A stretch of DNA of 64,000 nt from JBGTSJ01 sp041940305 (GCA_041940305.1 JBGTSJ010000026.1:11963-75962); one strand, 5' to 3'; counted from the first letter of the stretch, positions 47,535 through 58,800 are shown. Notes: generated by a model from the sequence alone, not told the origin. Numbers and translations: made by a program.

Positions 47535-49045
47535 TACAGGTCTCGAGGCAGGCTCGGAGGGCTCGGTCCGGATGGGGGGCCGTCGGCGAATCGCTGTCGC
47601 TCCTCGTTGCGACGGAAGAATCCATATGCGCCGACACCCAGGAGGAGCAGGCCGCCGACGGCGGCGACCTGCCGCCAGTCGCTGAGGACCATGCTGCCGA
47701 CGACAACCACCACGGAGATGAGGTAGATCGAAGGCGTGAGCGGGTAGCCCCAAGTACGGTAGGGGCGGTCTGCATCGGGCATGCGCCGGCGGAGGACAAA
47801 GACGGCGGCGACGGTCAGTCCGTAGAAGGCGGTGCCTCCGAGGATGACGAAGTCGGTGAGCGTGTCGAACATGGCCTTGGGGTCCGACACGAACGAGAAA
47901 ACGATTGCAATCTGCGCCAGCGACCAGGTCGCCTGAGCGAGGATGGCATGGGCAGGCGTGCGGAAGGTCGCGTGCACCTGCCGGATGGCCCTGGGGAACA
48001 GGCCGTCGCGGGCCATGGCGAAGTAGATTCGCGGTCCGCTGAGCAGGTTGGAATTGAGGGCGCCGAACGTGGAGATCATGACTCCGGCAGAGGCGATCGT
48101 GGCGCCCCACGTCCCGATGAGAGCGCCCATGGTGTCGGCCGCGACAGTCCGCGTCGTCTTGACCTGCTCCATCGGGAGCATCAGGTGATAGCCGAAGTTC
48201 GCTCCGACGTAGACGGCCGTGATGATGAGCATGCCGATGCCCAGTCCGAGGGGCACGTTGCGTTGAGGTTCCCGGATTTCTTCCGCCACCGGAGCGATAT
48301 TGATCCAGCCGTCGTAGGGCCAGAAGACGGCGACCATCGCCAGGCCGAACGCTTTCCAGAAGTCGATTCCCAGGCTGACGGGTTCGATCGGTTCGAGGTT
48401 CGACGTGCTGCCCTTGCTCGACAGGAATGGGCCGAGGATGAGGAAACCGAGGAATGATACCTTGATGAGCGTGGTGATGTTCTGCGTGCGGGCGGCCCAA
48501 CGGGTGCCGATGATGTTGACGGCCGAGAGCACGGCGACGGCGGCGACGGTGAGTCCCGCCTGTGCTGAGTGGCTGAGCGGGACGAGTTCGGCGAAAGGGC
48601 CGCCGATCGCTCCCTGCTGCTCCAGCGATTCGAGGAACCGGTTGAAGTAGATCACGGTGGCGCAGGCGAGGCTTCCCATCGACCCGGTGCGGATGACAGT
48701 GAATTCGATCCAGCCCCACAAGAACGCGGGAAGGCGTCCGTAGGCCTGGCGCAGGTAGACGTATGGTCCGCCGGCGTGGGGGAGCATGGCGGCGAGTTCA
48801 GCGAGCGCGAGTGAGCCGCAGAGGGCCGCCACGCCTCCGGCTACCCAGACTGCGATAATGGGGGCGAAGCTCCCCAGGTGGGAGGCGATCGTGTCGACCT
48901 TGAGAAAGATCCCGCTGCCGATGATGGAGCCGACGACGATGGCGATGGCATCCAGCGGCCCGAGGACGCGGGGGAGGGTGGTCGCGTAGGGGATGAGCGG
49001 GACGTCGGGAGTGGCGGCGGGGTCCGGTCGCGGATGATCAGACAT
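47534..49045 (-). CDS. APC-family amino acid permease
   Basis: The 503-aa protein has 12 predicted helices and APC motifs: GSIIGSGIFLKVDTIASHLG near the N-terminus, AELAAMLPHAGGPYVYLRQA, and YDGWINIAPVAEEIREPQRN in the sixth helix region. It would transport an amino acid or amine, possibly as an antiporter. ATG at 49045 (MSDHPRPDPAATPD) was chosen; ATG at 49066 is also in frame. It is divergent from the DUF1579 gene, with about 310 bp between and nothing recognisable there. Confidence 0.9.
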   Translation of the reverse strand: MSDHPRPDPAATPDVPLIPYATTLPRVLGPLDAIAIVVGSIIGSGIFLKVDTIASHLGSFAPIIAVWVAGGVAALCGSLALAELAAMLPHAGGPYVYLRQAYGRLPAFLWGWIEFTVIRTGSMGSLACATVIYFNRFLESLEQQGAIGGPFAELVPLSHSAQAGLTVAAVAVLSAVNIIGTRWAARTQNITTLIKVSFLGFLILGPFLSSKGSTSNLEPIEPVSLGIDFWKAFGLAMVAVFWPYDGWINIAPVAEEIREPQRNVPLGLGIGMLIITAVYVGANFGYHLMLPMEQVKTTRTVAADTMGALIGTWGATIASAGVMISTFGALNSNLLSGPRIYFAMARDGLFPRAIRQVHATFRTPAHAILAQATWSLAQIAIVFSFVSDPKAMFDTLTDFVILGGTAFYGLTVAAVFVLRRRMPDADRPYRTWGYPLTPSIYLISVVVVVGSMVLSDWRQVAAVGGLLLLGVGAYGFFRRNEERQRFADGPPSGPSPPSLPRDL

Positions 49046-49358
49046 GGTCACCGGCTGCGGCGTCATTCAGCCGTACGGAGCACACCGCGAATGCGGCGTC
49101 GTGCGGCTGCGATGGACGCCGATTCTGTCCGGAACGACAGCGTGTCGCAATCCTGATGCAGCAAGGCAAGAACGAGAGAGGGGTGGGGCGAGTCAACAAC
49201 GGACGTGGCATCCGTCGCCGAGCCGGGAGCTCGCTGCGCTGGCAATTCCGCCGGTTGCGCGCAGAATGAGGGCTTCAGCGGCCGAATCAGCGGGAGCCAC
49301 GGCAGGAGCCCCGCAACAGCTCCTTTCGCGTTTCCGCCATTTCCCAGGAAGAGCAACC

Positions 49359-49916
49359 ATGAAGACACTCCCGTTCTGCACGATCGCGGCTCTCGTTCTG
49401 ACATACGGCCCGCTCCACGCGGCCGATGACCCGCCGGCGCTGGCGTTGCCGGTTGCCGAGCACCACTGGCTGGAGCAGCTGGTCGGCCAATGGGACGCCG
49501 AGATCGAGATGCAGTTTGCCCCGGATCAACCGGCCGCCACGTTCGACGCCGTCGAGAGCGTCAAACCGCTGGGTGGATTCTGGGTCATCAGCGAAAGCAA
49601 GTCCGACATCGAGGGCGCGGCATTCGAGGGCCGCATGACGCTCGGCTACGACCCGGAGAAGCAGAAGTACATCGGCACGTGGGTCGATTCGATGACCAGC
49701 ATCCTGTGGGTCTATGAAGGGACCGTGGACGAGGCAGGCAAGGTCCTCACGCTGAAGACCCAGGGCCCCTGCCTGCACGAGGGGGGCCGCATCGCCAAGT
49801 TCGAGGAAGTGATCGAGATCGTCGGTCCGGACGAGAAGACATTCACCTCGCGCATGCAGAACGCGGACGGCGAGTGGCAGACTCTGATGGTGATCCGTTA
49901 TCAGCGCAAGACGTAG
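49359..49916 (+). CDS. Secreted DUF1579 protein
   Basis: The 185-aa protein has a signal peptide (about 1-22, ending HAADDPP) and a DUF1579 domain: HHWLEQLVGQWDAEIEMQF, GRMTLGYDPEKQKYIGTWVD, VYEGTVDEAGKVLTL and a closing VIRYQRKT. The domain is calycin/lipocalin-like in pattern and may bind a hydrophobic ligand. ATG at 49359 follows AGGAAGAG. It is a single gene. Confidence 0.85.
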   Translation: MKTLPFCTIAALVLTYGPLHAADDPPALALPVAEHHWLEQLVGQWDAEIEMQFAPDQPAATFDAVESVKPLGGFWVISESKSDIEGAAFEGRMTLGYDPEKQKYIGTWVDSMTSILWVYEGTVDEAGKVLTLKTQGPCLHEGGRIAKFEEVIEIVGPDEKTFTSRMQNADGEWQTLMVIRYQRKT

Positions 49917-50063
49917 CCATTCAGGAGCGGCCGCGGCAACAAGAGCCGAGGGTCCATCCTGTAACGAAGCCAGATGAGTGCAACTGATCGATAGAGGTGA
50001 TTGGAATCTCCCTCTGAATCGGACGGGACGAATGACTCTGCAAGCCCATTCTGCACGCGGCGA

Positions 50064-50303
50064 CTATTCGACCGCATTGAGAATGACTGCGGACACGACG
50101 GACAGCCACCCGATCCCGCCGAGGACCGCGCCGCACACGTGTAGCCTCCACCCGAGCGGTGAGTAGTCATCTCGCTTGGCGAACGGCCGCCTGGTAAACG
50201 CCATGTTCGTCCGCACGTGGAGCGCGGAGAGAGCGAGACAGATGACTCCCGGCACTGCGGCTGTCAGTCCGACTGCTAACAGCGCGTGGGCGAGTCTCAC
50301 CAT
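50064..50303 (-). CDS. Small membrane protein, two helices
   Basis: The 79-aa protein has two hydrophobic helices (about 5-28 and 54-76) separated by a basic loop (RPFAKRDDYSPLGWR). It lies 15 bp after the aldolase stop on the same strand, so it may be co-transcribed with it. No family was recognised. Confidence 0.55.
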   Translation of the reverse strand: MVRLAHALLAVGLTAAVPGVICLALSALHVRTNMAFTRRPFAKRDDYSPLGWRLHVCGAVLGGIGWLSVVSAVILNAVE

Positions 50304-50318
50304 TTCGGCTTGGTTGCG

Positions 50319-51359
50319 TCACACCTTCCCGAACAGCGTCTTCCCGCTGGAGTGCAGGTCGTCGCAGGCCACGCTCAACCGGGCGGCGACCGACTTCTCC
50401 GCCGCCTTCAGGTAGCTCCGCGGGTCGTAGTGTTCCTTGTCGCCGACTTCGCCGTCGATCTTCATCACGGCGTCGTAGTGCTTGAACATGTGGTCGGCGA
50501 TGGGGCGCGTAAACGCGTACTGCGTATCGGTGTCGATGTTCATCTTCACCACGCCGTAGGCGAGCGTTTCTTCGAGCTCGTGCCGCGGGGTGCCGGAGCC
50601 GCCGTGGAACACGAGGTCGAACTCGGCGCTCTTGCCGTGCTTTTTCATGACGGCGGCCTGTCCCTGCTTGAGGATATCGGGACGCAGCTTGACGGCCCCC
50701 GGCTTGTAGTGGCCGTGCACGTTGCCGAAGGTCGCGGCGAACATGTAGCGTCCGAGGCCGTGGAGCGACTCGTAGACCTCCAGCATGTCGTCCGGGGTGG
50801 TATACAGTTTGGAGTCGGGGACGTGCTCCATGTCGGCTCCCGCGGCCCCTTCCTCCTTGCCGCCGACGACGCCCGCCTCGACCTCCAGGATGATCTCCTG
50901 CTCGGCGCACAGCTTCATCAGTTCTTTGGAAAGCGTCATATTCTCCTTGAGCGGGAGGTTGGAGGCGTCGAGCATGTGGGACTGAAACAGGTTTCCCTGG
51001 CCGGCCTTGCGGCGCTTCGCCGTTTCGGCGATCAGCGGCTTGAGGAACTTCTCGACTTCCTTGGGAGGACAGTGATCGGTGTGCAGCCCGATGAGGATGT
51101 CGTAGCGCTCAGCGAGCCGATGCGCCGCTTCGGCGAGGACGACGCAACCGAGAACGTAGTCCCCCACGTTCAGACCCGAGGCGAACTTTCCGCCGCCAGT
51201 CGACATCTGGATGATGCCGTCTGATTTCTGGTCGGCGAAGCCCTTGAGGGCGGCGTTGAGGGTGACCAGGGAGGTGATGTTGATGGCCGGATAGGCGTAG
51301 TCCCCCTGCTGGGCGGCGTCGAGCATCGCGGCGTACTGCTGGGGTGTGGCAATGGGCAT
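50319..51359 (-). CDS. Class II fructose-bisphosphate aldolase
   Basis: The 346-aa zinc enzyme splits or forms fructose-1,6-bisphosphate in glycolysis and gluconeogenesis. LHTDHCPPKEVEK carries the catalytic Asp and a zinc His, and FHGGSGTPRHE the phosphate loop and another zinc His. It is the FbaA type, starting MPIATPQQYAAMLDAAQQGD at ATG 51359; the open frame upstream to 51401 is not family-like. About 190 bp separate it from the large secreted protein that follows on the other side. Confidence 0.95.
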   Translation of the reverse strand: MPIATPQQYAAMLDAAQQGDYAYPAINITSLVTLNAALKGFADQKSDGIIQMSTGGGKFASGLNVGDYVLGCVVLAEAAHRLAERYDILIGLHTDHCPPKEVEKFLKPLIAETAKRRKAGQGNLFQSHMLDASNLPLKENMTLSKELMKLCAEQEIILEVEAGVVGGKEEGAAGADMEHVPDSKLYTTPDDMLEVYESLHGLGRYMFAATFGNVHGHYKPGAVKLRPDILKQGQAAVMKKHGKSAEFDLVFHGGSGTPRHELEETLAYGVVKMNIDTDTQYAFTRPIADHMFKHYDAVMKIDGEVGDKEHYDPRSYLKAAEKSVAARLSVACDDLHSSGKTLFGKV

Positions 51360-51550
51360 CTCAGGACTCCTCGATATCGGATTCGGCGGGCGTGGACGCA
51401 ACGCCGCCGCAGTGAACTCGTGGTGGGCTGACCGGCAGCCGCCGCAGAATGTAGATCATCGCCCCCCAATTGGCGAGTGGATGGGTCTCCGGGCGGCAGG
51501 CGGATGCGGCGCGAGGACGGCCGGCGGGAGTCTCAAGCCTGGACTCCTGC

Positions 51551-54373
51551 CTATTCGGGATTGATCGTCACCACCTGCAGGTCGTCGATCCGCACATCCC
51601 CCAAGGCTCGCAGCTCGATCGTCACCCGCAACTCGTCGCTCTGCTGCACCTCGCGGAAGATGTCGAACCGCTGCCACTCAGTATCGCCGACCGGCTGCTT
51701 CCAGCGCAATGCCCCCACGGTCCCTTTGATGCTCTCATAGATCACCAGACCGTCCGGGTTCCCTGCCAGCGGAGTCGCCACCTGCACCCGCCCGCTGATA
51801 TGCACGATCTGCCCGGCATACACCGGAATCGGCGGACTGATGAACCGCTCCGGCGCATCCAACACCTCCACCGGTGGGCGGGACGGATCGGCCGAGCCGG
51901 CCATCAACCGCAGGCAGTACTTTCCCTGAGTCGCATTGCCGAACAGTTCGGCCCACGGACGCACCCGCGCGTCCTCGGTCTGAAAGTGCTCCCACTTGCT
52001 CGCGAACATCGTGTCGGAGTCCTCAAAGTCCCCCGACCGCAGCAGGTTCTCGCTCCGCCCGTTCCGCTTCCCCAGAGCCGCCACCATCCGCCAGTGATCC
52101 GGCAGCGTCTGGAAGCAGATCGCATGCGGGCTCGAGACGCCGGACGTCAGCTTCGACACGGCATTGTCCCAATGCCGCCGCTGTACGGTCCGGGTGAACT
52201 GCATCGCCGCCCGGCTGTAACGGCACGCCTCGTTAAAGCGCCCGCTGCGGAAATTGGCCTCTGCCTGGTCCACGTACCGCTGCGCCTGCACGAGCACGGA
52301 CTCGGCGTCCCGGACGGGAATGGCTGTCCCGGCGAGTTCCGCGTTGACGACCGTGACGCGTTTCACCTTTGCCGCCGCCAGATCGACCCAGTCGCGGGCC
52401 GCTCGCTCCGCCACGGAATTCACGTGCTGCTTCAGCGCAGGGATCTTATCCGCGCCCCACGTCAGCACGATTGCCGTATGCTGGTCGAAGTTGGAGAGCC
52501 GGATGCGCGTCCCCCCCGCGACGCGCTCAATGCGGTCCGGCAGCGGCGTCACGTCGGTCGTGGTGACTTCCCAGGCCTGCGCGTTGTCGCCGCAGTTGGA
52601 GATCACGAACGACAGTTCGCTGGCGAACATCGGTCCCGGTTGGAACTGGGCTCCCGTCTCGTACCACACGGGGAGCAGCAGCCTCTGGTCCTGCCCACAT
52701 TGGATGACGGCCACCATGATCTCGCTGGGAGGCGCAGCGCCCTTCTTGTTCTCGGGGCGCAGCCGCTCCAGCGGCAGCCCGAAGGGAGACTTCTGCTTCG
52801 AATCATCGTCCTGCGCGACCGGACCGAGCGTCGCCGGCACCAGGTCCACCAGCTTTCCCGTCGCCAACCACGGTTCCAGGATCGAAACGTGCGCATTGAA
52901 CAGCGAAATCGCCAGCCGTCGTTCGTCCCCCCCCGGCGTCGTCGCGGTGAGGGGCGAGTATTTCCAGTAGCCGATCCCCTTGTATCCCGCGGCCAGCGCC
53001 GCATACGCCTGCAGCCAGATCTGCTCCGGCTCCACCACGGGCAGCGACTGACCTTCCGGACGGCTTGTCAGGTTCGCCGTCGACGGCTCCGTCTGCACGA
53101 ACGTGAAGCTCGGCTTGTCCTGCAGCGCCATCCGGCGCTTCTGCAGCAGATAGTCCAGATACTCCCGCGGCGTGTTCGATGTATGCAGGATATGCCGGCT
53201 CGAGCCGACGGCGTCGAGACTGCGGTGAAACTCCCGTTCGCTCCCCACCACGTCCGCCATGATCGGACGCGCACGCACATAGTCCGCTTCGCGGATCATG
53301 TCCGTCCAGGCCGCCGTCGGCTGTACGTTCCCGGCCGGCAATCGCGTCCCCACGTTCCAGAACAGAATCTGCTCCGTGCCCGGCGCCAGCGACAGCAGCC
53401 CCGCCGCCGGATCGCCGTCCAGCGACGCCGTGTTGAACTCCGGTTGCGGCGGCATCGCCATCGCGAACAATCCGGCGTCGCGCAGCGCCCCCAGCATCAC
53501 CGGGTCGTCGTAGCTCTCGATCCACACGACGTTGATCCCGGCGTCTCCCAAGGCATCCACCTGCTCGCCGTGATACGCCGTGAACAGTGGGATAAACGGT
53601 CGCCCGTCCAGCAGCAGCCGGTCGTCCCCGATCACCAGCCGCCGCTCCACTTCCGGCTCCACAAACGGCGCGGGCTCAGGGTTCGATTTCTGCTCCGCCG
53701 GCGCCACGATCGGACTGAATGTCAGGTCGTCCACCAGAATGTCGGCCCGTCCGGTCCGCGACTCCAGATGCAGCACCACCCGCTCCACCGTCATCTCGCG
53801 CTGATCGATCGGCGCCGCCCCGGGCTGGCGGCGCAGAATGTTCTGCAGCCGGGCAACCTTTTCCTGCACCGCATCGTTCGTGGTGCGGCAGCTTAGACGC
53901 TGCCATTCCAGCGGCTTCGAGTACGCCTCGCCCAGCAGGTCCACCACAAGCGGCTCACCCGTCCGTGGATCCACTTCATGCGGAAAGCGAACGCGGACGC
54001 CGACTCGCAACCCCGGCAGGTTCGATTTGACCCACAGCGTCGCCGTCAGCTCATCGAACACAAGGCTGTCCGGGACGTCATGCGAGATCGTCAGCGTCTC
54101 GCCCTGACGCGCGGTGGTCAGCACAATCTGCTCGCACGCCGCCCCGCTGTGCACATCCTGCGCATAGCGGCGATGACCCAGCTCGATGGCCCCGCTGCGC
54201 CCGGCTTCGACCTCCCAGCTGTGCTGCGGATCATCGAAGGCATTGGTGTAGACGGAACCCTGTGCGCGCGCGACCCGGCCGCCGTCCGCCAGCAGGCAGA
54301 CGCACGACATCAACGCAGCGACGGTGATCAGACCGCCGCGCCGTTTCCAGGACATCGCCCGCGGTCCTTCCAT
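51551..54373 (-). CDS. Large secreted protein with jelly-roll and TIM-barrel-like parts
   Basis: The 940-aa protein starts MEGPRAMSWKRRGGLITVAA with a signal peptide (cleavage near VARAQGS); ATG at 54355 is also possible. Residues 35-210 and about 780-935 read as carbohydrate-binding-type jelly rolls (SWEVEAGRSGAIELGHRRYA; YAGQIVHISGRVQVATPL). Residues about 240-560 look like a glycoside-hydrolase-type barrel (RPFIPLFTAYHGEQVDALGD, AGINVVWIESYDDP, AYAALAAGYKGIGYWKYS). No catalytic pair was identified, so enzyme activity is not claimed. It may bind or process extracellular polysaccharide. Confidence 0.75.
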   Translation of the reverse strand: MEGPRAMSWKRRGGLITVAALMSCVCLLADGGRVARAQGSVYTNAFDDPQHSWEVEAGRSGAIELGHRRYAQDVHSGAACEQIVLTTARQGETLTISHDVPDSLVFDELTATLWVKSNLPGLRVGVRVRFPHEVDPRTGEPLVVDLLGEAYSKPLEWQRLSCRTTNDAVQEKVARLQNILRRQPGAAPIDQREMTVERVVLHLESRTGRADILVDDLTFSPIVAPAEQKSNPEPAPFVEPEVERRLVIGDDRLLLDGRPFIPLFTAYHGEQVDALGDAGINVVWIESYDDPVMLGALRDAGLFAMAMPPQPEFNTASLDGDPAAGLLSLAPGTEQILFWNVGTRLPAGNVQPTAAWTDMIREADYVRARPIMADVVGSEREFHRSLDAVGSSRHILHTSNTPREYLDYLLQKRRMALQDKPSFTFVQTEPSTANLTSRPEGQSLPVVEPEQIWLQAYAALAAGYKGIGYWKYSPLTATTPGGDERRLAISLFNAHVSILEPWLATGKLVDLVPATLGPVAQDDDSKQKSPFGLPLERLRPENKKGAAPPSEIMVAVIQCGQDQRLLLPVWYETGAQFQPGPMFASELSFVISNCGDNAQAWEVTTTDVTPLPDRIERVAGGTRIRLSNFDQHTAIVLTWGADKIPALKQHVNSVAERAARDWVDLAAAKVKRVTVVNAELAGTAIPVRDAESVLVQAQRYVDQAEANFRSGRFNEACRYSRAAMQFTRTVQRRHWDNAVSKLTSGVSSPHAICFQTLPDHWRMVAALGKRNGRSENLLRSGDFEDSDTMFASKWEHFQTEDARVRPWAELFGNATQGKYCLRLMAGSADPSRPPVEVLDAPERFISPPIPVYAGQIVHISGRVQVATPLAGNPDGLVIYESIKGTVGALRWKQPVGDTEWQRFDIFREVQQSDELRVTIELRALGDVRIDDLQVVTINPE

Positions 54374-54635
54374 GGACCTCGCTTTCCGTATGAAGCGGCT
54401 CCCGTTTGAACAGATGCTGCAAATCCCGAATTCTACGGGAGATGGCGATTTCGACCAATACGAGCCGCGCACCGCGGCCGCTTCGCCGCAAACTCTGCCT
54501 GATCTGCCGGAATTGCGGACGCAACATGAATCGCCGGAAAAAGTTGCGGCCAACCGTTGCGTTTCGTCCCCCGCCCGGTGCAGAATCGTGTTCCCGTTTC
54601 GCAACATGCACGCACGTCCGCGGGAATCGATCCAG

Positions 54636-54938
54636 ATGAACCCCTCCGCCCGACTCCCGGATGCGGCCCCTAACGAACTACCACGCGAGGTCCTCGACCT
54701 CGGACGCCGCATCGCCGCACTGCCCGAACCGCAGTACCGCGAACTCGAGCAGGCCTATGCCCGAGTCGTCGATTGCGTCCGCCGTCGCCGACGCATTCTC
54801 GAACTCGTGCAGGAAGCCCTCGCACAGCTGCGGCTCGACATCAAGTATCTGATGTTCGATCTCGACGCGACCCGCAAGGAGCGGGATGAGTTCAAGGCGC
54901 AGCTCGACGAACTCAAAACCGACGGCTACGACAATTGA
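54636..54938 (+). CDS. Small coiled-coil protein
   Basis: The 100-aa protein starts MNPSARLPDAAPNELPREVL and is mostly helical (VLDLGRRIAALPEPQYRELE, RRRRILELVQEALAQLRLDI), ending in a charged heptad-like stretch (LDATRKERDEFKAQLDEL). It may dimerise. ATG at 54606 would add ten residues. It lies 9 bp before rdgB on the same strand and probably shares its transcript. Confidence 0.75.
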   Translation: MNPSARLPDAAPNELPREVLDLGRRIAALPEPQYRELEQAYARVVDCVRRRRRILELVQEALAQLRLDIKYLMFDLDATRKERDEFKAQLDELKTDGYDN

Positions 54939-54947
54939 CGCGACGTC

Positions 54948-55574
54948 ATGGATGACCCGTCTGCCCCAGAGATCGTTCTCGCGACGCGCAATCTGAAGAA
55001 GCGCGCCGAGTTGCAGGCGCTGCTGGAACCGCACGGCATCCCCGTCCGCACGCTGGACGACTTCCCCTCCATCCCTGAAATCGTCGAGGACGGCGCCACC
55101 TTCGCCGACAACGCGGCCAAGAAGGCGCGGGAAACCGCGCTGGCGCTGCACCGCTGGGTCATCGGCGAAGACAGCGGTCTGGAAGTCGCCGCACTCAAGG
55201 GAGCACCCGGCGTGTACTCCGCGCGCTACAGCGGAGCCGATGCCACGGACGAACGCAACAACGCGAAGTTGATGGAGGAACTGGCCGGCGTCCCGGAGGA
55301 ACGACGCGGCGCCCGTTATGTCTGCCATGCCGCCGTCGCCGATCCCGCGGGAATCGTCCGGCTGCATGTCGAGGACTACTGCCGCGGCCGCATCGCCCGC
55401 GAAGCCCACGGCAGTGGCGGCTTTGGCTACGACCCCTACTTCATCATCCGCGAATACCACTGCACCTTCGGCGAACTCAGCCCGCTCGTGAAGCAGCAGC
55501 TCAGCCATCGCGGCCGAGCCCTCCGCCGCCTCGTCCCGCAACTGCTCGAATGCTTCCGGACCGGCCCGCGGTGA
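54948..55574 (+). CDS. rdgB: Non-canonical purine NTP pyrophosphatase (RdgB/HAM1)
   Basis: The 208-aa enzyme hydrolyses dITP, dXTP and similar nucleotides to monophosphates and so keeps them out of DNA and RNA. The family motifs are ATRNLKKRAELQALL, the metal site GEDSGLEVAALKG, GGFGYDPYF and SHRGRALRRL. Length and start (MDDPSAPEIVLATRN) are normal. It is separated from the coiled-coil gene by 9 bp and from bamA by about 290 bp that show no gene. Confidence 0.95.
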   Translation: MDDPSAPEIVLATRNLKKRAELQALLEPHGIPVRTLDDFPSIPEIVEDGATFADNAAKKARETALALHRWVIGEDSGLEVAALKGAPGVYSARYSGADATDERNNAKLMEELAGVPEERRGARYVCHAAVADPAGIVRLHVEDYCRGRIAREAHGSGGFGYDPYFIIREYHCTFGELSPLVKQQLSHRGRALRRLVPQLLECFRTGPR

Positions 55575-55863
55575 TTGAGCGAACATCCGCCTCGATGGGT
55601 CCGTGGGGCTCGCCGCGCGATGTCAAAAGGCCTTCGTCGAGTTGCTGACTGCGGCGATGATTGCCGAGGTAAAGGCCGCCTGATCAGCGCAGATTGCCAA
55701 TCTTGCACACGCAGCGGACTCGTCTTGTCGCGTATCGGGAATTGCACTATGAAGCCGCCCCATTTTGAGGCCGCGTCTCGTGCGGCTCCCCTCGCGACGA
55801 TTGTGGGCCCTCCCGCCCTCTCCCCTCGACTCGCACCGACATCGCAAACCCAGGCCCAGGCTG

Positions 55864-58800
55864 ATGATCCCTCCCTCAGCGGACCGGCGTCCCCGACGCG
55901 CCCCCGCGGAGTTGCTGCGCGCTGTGGTCGCCGCGTGCCGCCGCAACGGGTGTGGATCCGTCTGGAGCGGTCTGACGGAGCGATGGCTGCCGGCCGGGGC
56001 GCTCGGATTGATGCTGGCCACCGCGCTGCCGGCTCAGCAGCCGCGGGCGTTTCCGGAGGAATCCGCCGGGGCGTCTCCCTTTGAGACGCGCGAGGCGGGG
56101 GTCTCGCGAACAAGCTTTTCTGAACCGGCAGTGGTCACGGCGCAGTCGCCGTACCCCGAACCGGCCCGGCCCGCGACGACGAACAATGCGGCCGAATTCG
56201 TCGATCAACCGCTGGCGGACGTACGGGTCGAAGGCAACACGACCATCCCGGAGAATGCGATCCTGCACTTTGTGAAGTCGCAGGCCGGACGGCCGGTGGC
56301 GCCGGACCAGATTCGTGAGGACGTGGCCTCGCTGCTCGCCCGGAACTGGTTCTTCCGCGTGACACCGACGTTCCGGGTGACGGAATCGGGGCCGGTGCTG
56401 ATCTTTCAGGTCGTCGAAAAGCCGATTCTGCGGTCGGTGGAGTTCATCGGCAACAAGAAGATCAAGACGCCGGTGCTGACGGGGCTGACGGGGCTGGTGG
56501 CCGGACACGGGTTCGACGTCGCGGCCAACAAGGAAGCGGTCGTCCGCATCGAGCAGTACTACCGCGAGAAAGGATACCACTTTGCCAAGGTGACCCTTGC
56601 CAAAGGAGGGCATCCCGACGACCGCGACGTGGTGTTTGAGATCGACGAGGGGAAAAAGGTCCGGGTCCACCAGATCTGGTTCAAAGGAAACGACGAGATC
56701 AGCACCTCGGTGCTGAAGACGAAGCTGGCGACCAAGACCATCATCGGCATTCCGGGGACCGCCGCCGTCGTCGGCGGCAGCTACGATCCTGAGACGATCC
56801 GGAGCGACGTGCAGACACTGGTCCGTTATTACCACGCATTGGGCTACTTTGACGCGTCCGTTGAGCCGATCGAGGAACTGAATGAAGACAAATCGGAAGT
56901 GCACGTGACGTTTCGCGTCAGCGAAGGGCCGCGGTTCCGAGTCCGCTCGATCGAGGTCATTGGAAATGCGGTGATTCCCACGTCGGAGCTGTTGGCCGAT
57001 CCTCAGTTGCAGTCAGAAGATTTCTACAACGAACGGTTCCTGCGGGAAGACATCCAGGCGATGCGGGACAAGTATGACGACCTGGGCCGCCTGTTTGCCG
57101 AGGTGGAGCCGGTGCCGCGCTTCCTGGAAGAGGCCGGATGGGTGGACCTCGTGTATCACGTCAACGAGGACAAGCCGTACCGCATCGGCCAGATCAACGT
57201 GCACATTGCGGGGGACCATCCGCACTCGCAGGAGTTGCTGGTCCTCAACCAGGTGAACCGCTGGGTGAAGCCCGGCGATCTGGCGCGGATGCGGGACATC
57301 CAGGGCGCGCAGAAGGCAATGCGCGGCAGCAAGTACTGGGACAACGCGACGCCGGCGTCGATCAACGTGCGGCCGGTGGACGGGGCCGATTACCTGCCGC
57401 CGGTGCTGTTCGCCCGCGGTCAGGATGATGGACTGTCCGACGTCCAACTCACTCCGCGAAGCAATGGCATCCCGCCCGGCTTCGGCCACAGCACTCAAAC
57501 GGTCAACAGCGACCCAGACGAGGTGTTTTCCGGACACGATTCGGAGACGTCTCTCGGGACGGAGATCCTCGCCGAGCCCCAGGCCAGATTGCAGCCTTCG
57601 CGGCGGGAGCGGTTTACGTCCGATCTCCCGGTCGTCAACAACCGGATCGCGACCCATGCTCCGCCCCCTGCGTACAACATCGACCCGGACGCCATCTTCC
57701 GGAACGAGTCGTCCGACGTCGTGTACCGTGGGCAGAGCATCAACCAGTACGGCCAGCCCGTGCCGTACGACCCGCTGCAGACGAACTCGCCGCAGGGAGA
57801 CCCGTTTGGCGATGCGCTTCGCAATCCGGCGACTCCCGGCTTTGTGGACGTCGACATCGACGTGACGGAGGCCCGCACTGGGCGACTGATGTTCGGCGTC
57901 GGGGTGAACAGCGACGCGGGCGTCGTCGGCTCGATCGTGCTGCAGGAGGACAACTTCGACATCTGCCGCCCGCCGACGAGCTGGGCCGACATCGTCAACG
58001 GGACGGCCTGGCGCGGCCGCGGCCAGAGCTTCCGCCTGGAGCTGGTCCCCGGCACCGAGGTCAGCCGGTATATGGCGACCTGGCAGAACCCGTACTTTCT
58101 CAATACCGATTTCAGCCTCGGCCTGAGCGGCTTCTACTACAACCGATATTTCGACGACTGGACCGAAGACCGTCTCGGCGGCCGGATCAGCGTGGGCCGG
58201 CTGCTCAGCCGATACTGGTCCGCCGGCATCGCGATGCGACTGGAGAACGTGCATCTGCGCGACATCCGCGCGGGCGCGCCGCCGATTCTGACGGACTCGA
58301 AAGGAGACAACTTCCTCTCGACGCTGCAGTACACGCTGACCTATGACACGCGCGACTCGGCGTTCCTGCCGACCGAAGGCCACATGGTCGAACTGTCCTA
58401 TGAGCAGGCGTTCGGCGAATTCGACTATCCGCGAGTCGGCATCGAGGGCTCGCAGTTTTTCACCGTCTGGCAGCGGCCGGACGGTTACGGCAAGCACATT
58501 CTGCAGTTCCGCGGTCAGGCCGCGTGGACGGGTGAGGACACGCCGATCTTCGAGCGGCTGTATGCCGGCGGTTATTCGTCCTTCCGCGGATTTGCGTTCC
58601 GCGGCGTGTCGCCGATCCAGGCCGGAACGGCCGTCGGCGGCGAGTTCATGGTGCTCGGCTCGGCAGAGTACATGATCCCGATTACGGCCGACGACAACAT
58701 TCGGGCCGTGGTCTTCAGCGACTTTGGTACGGTGGATGAGGACGTCACGCTGGACGCCTTCCGCGTCACGGCGGGCTTCGGGTTCCGGCTCGCGATCCCG

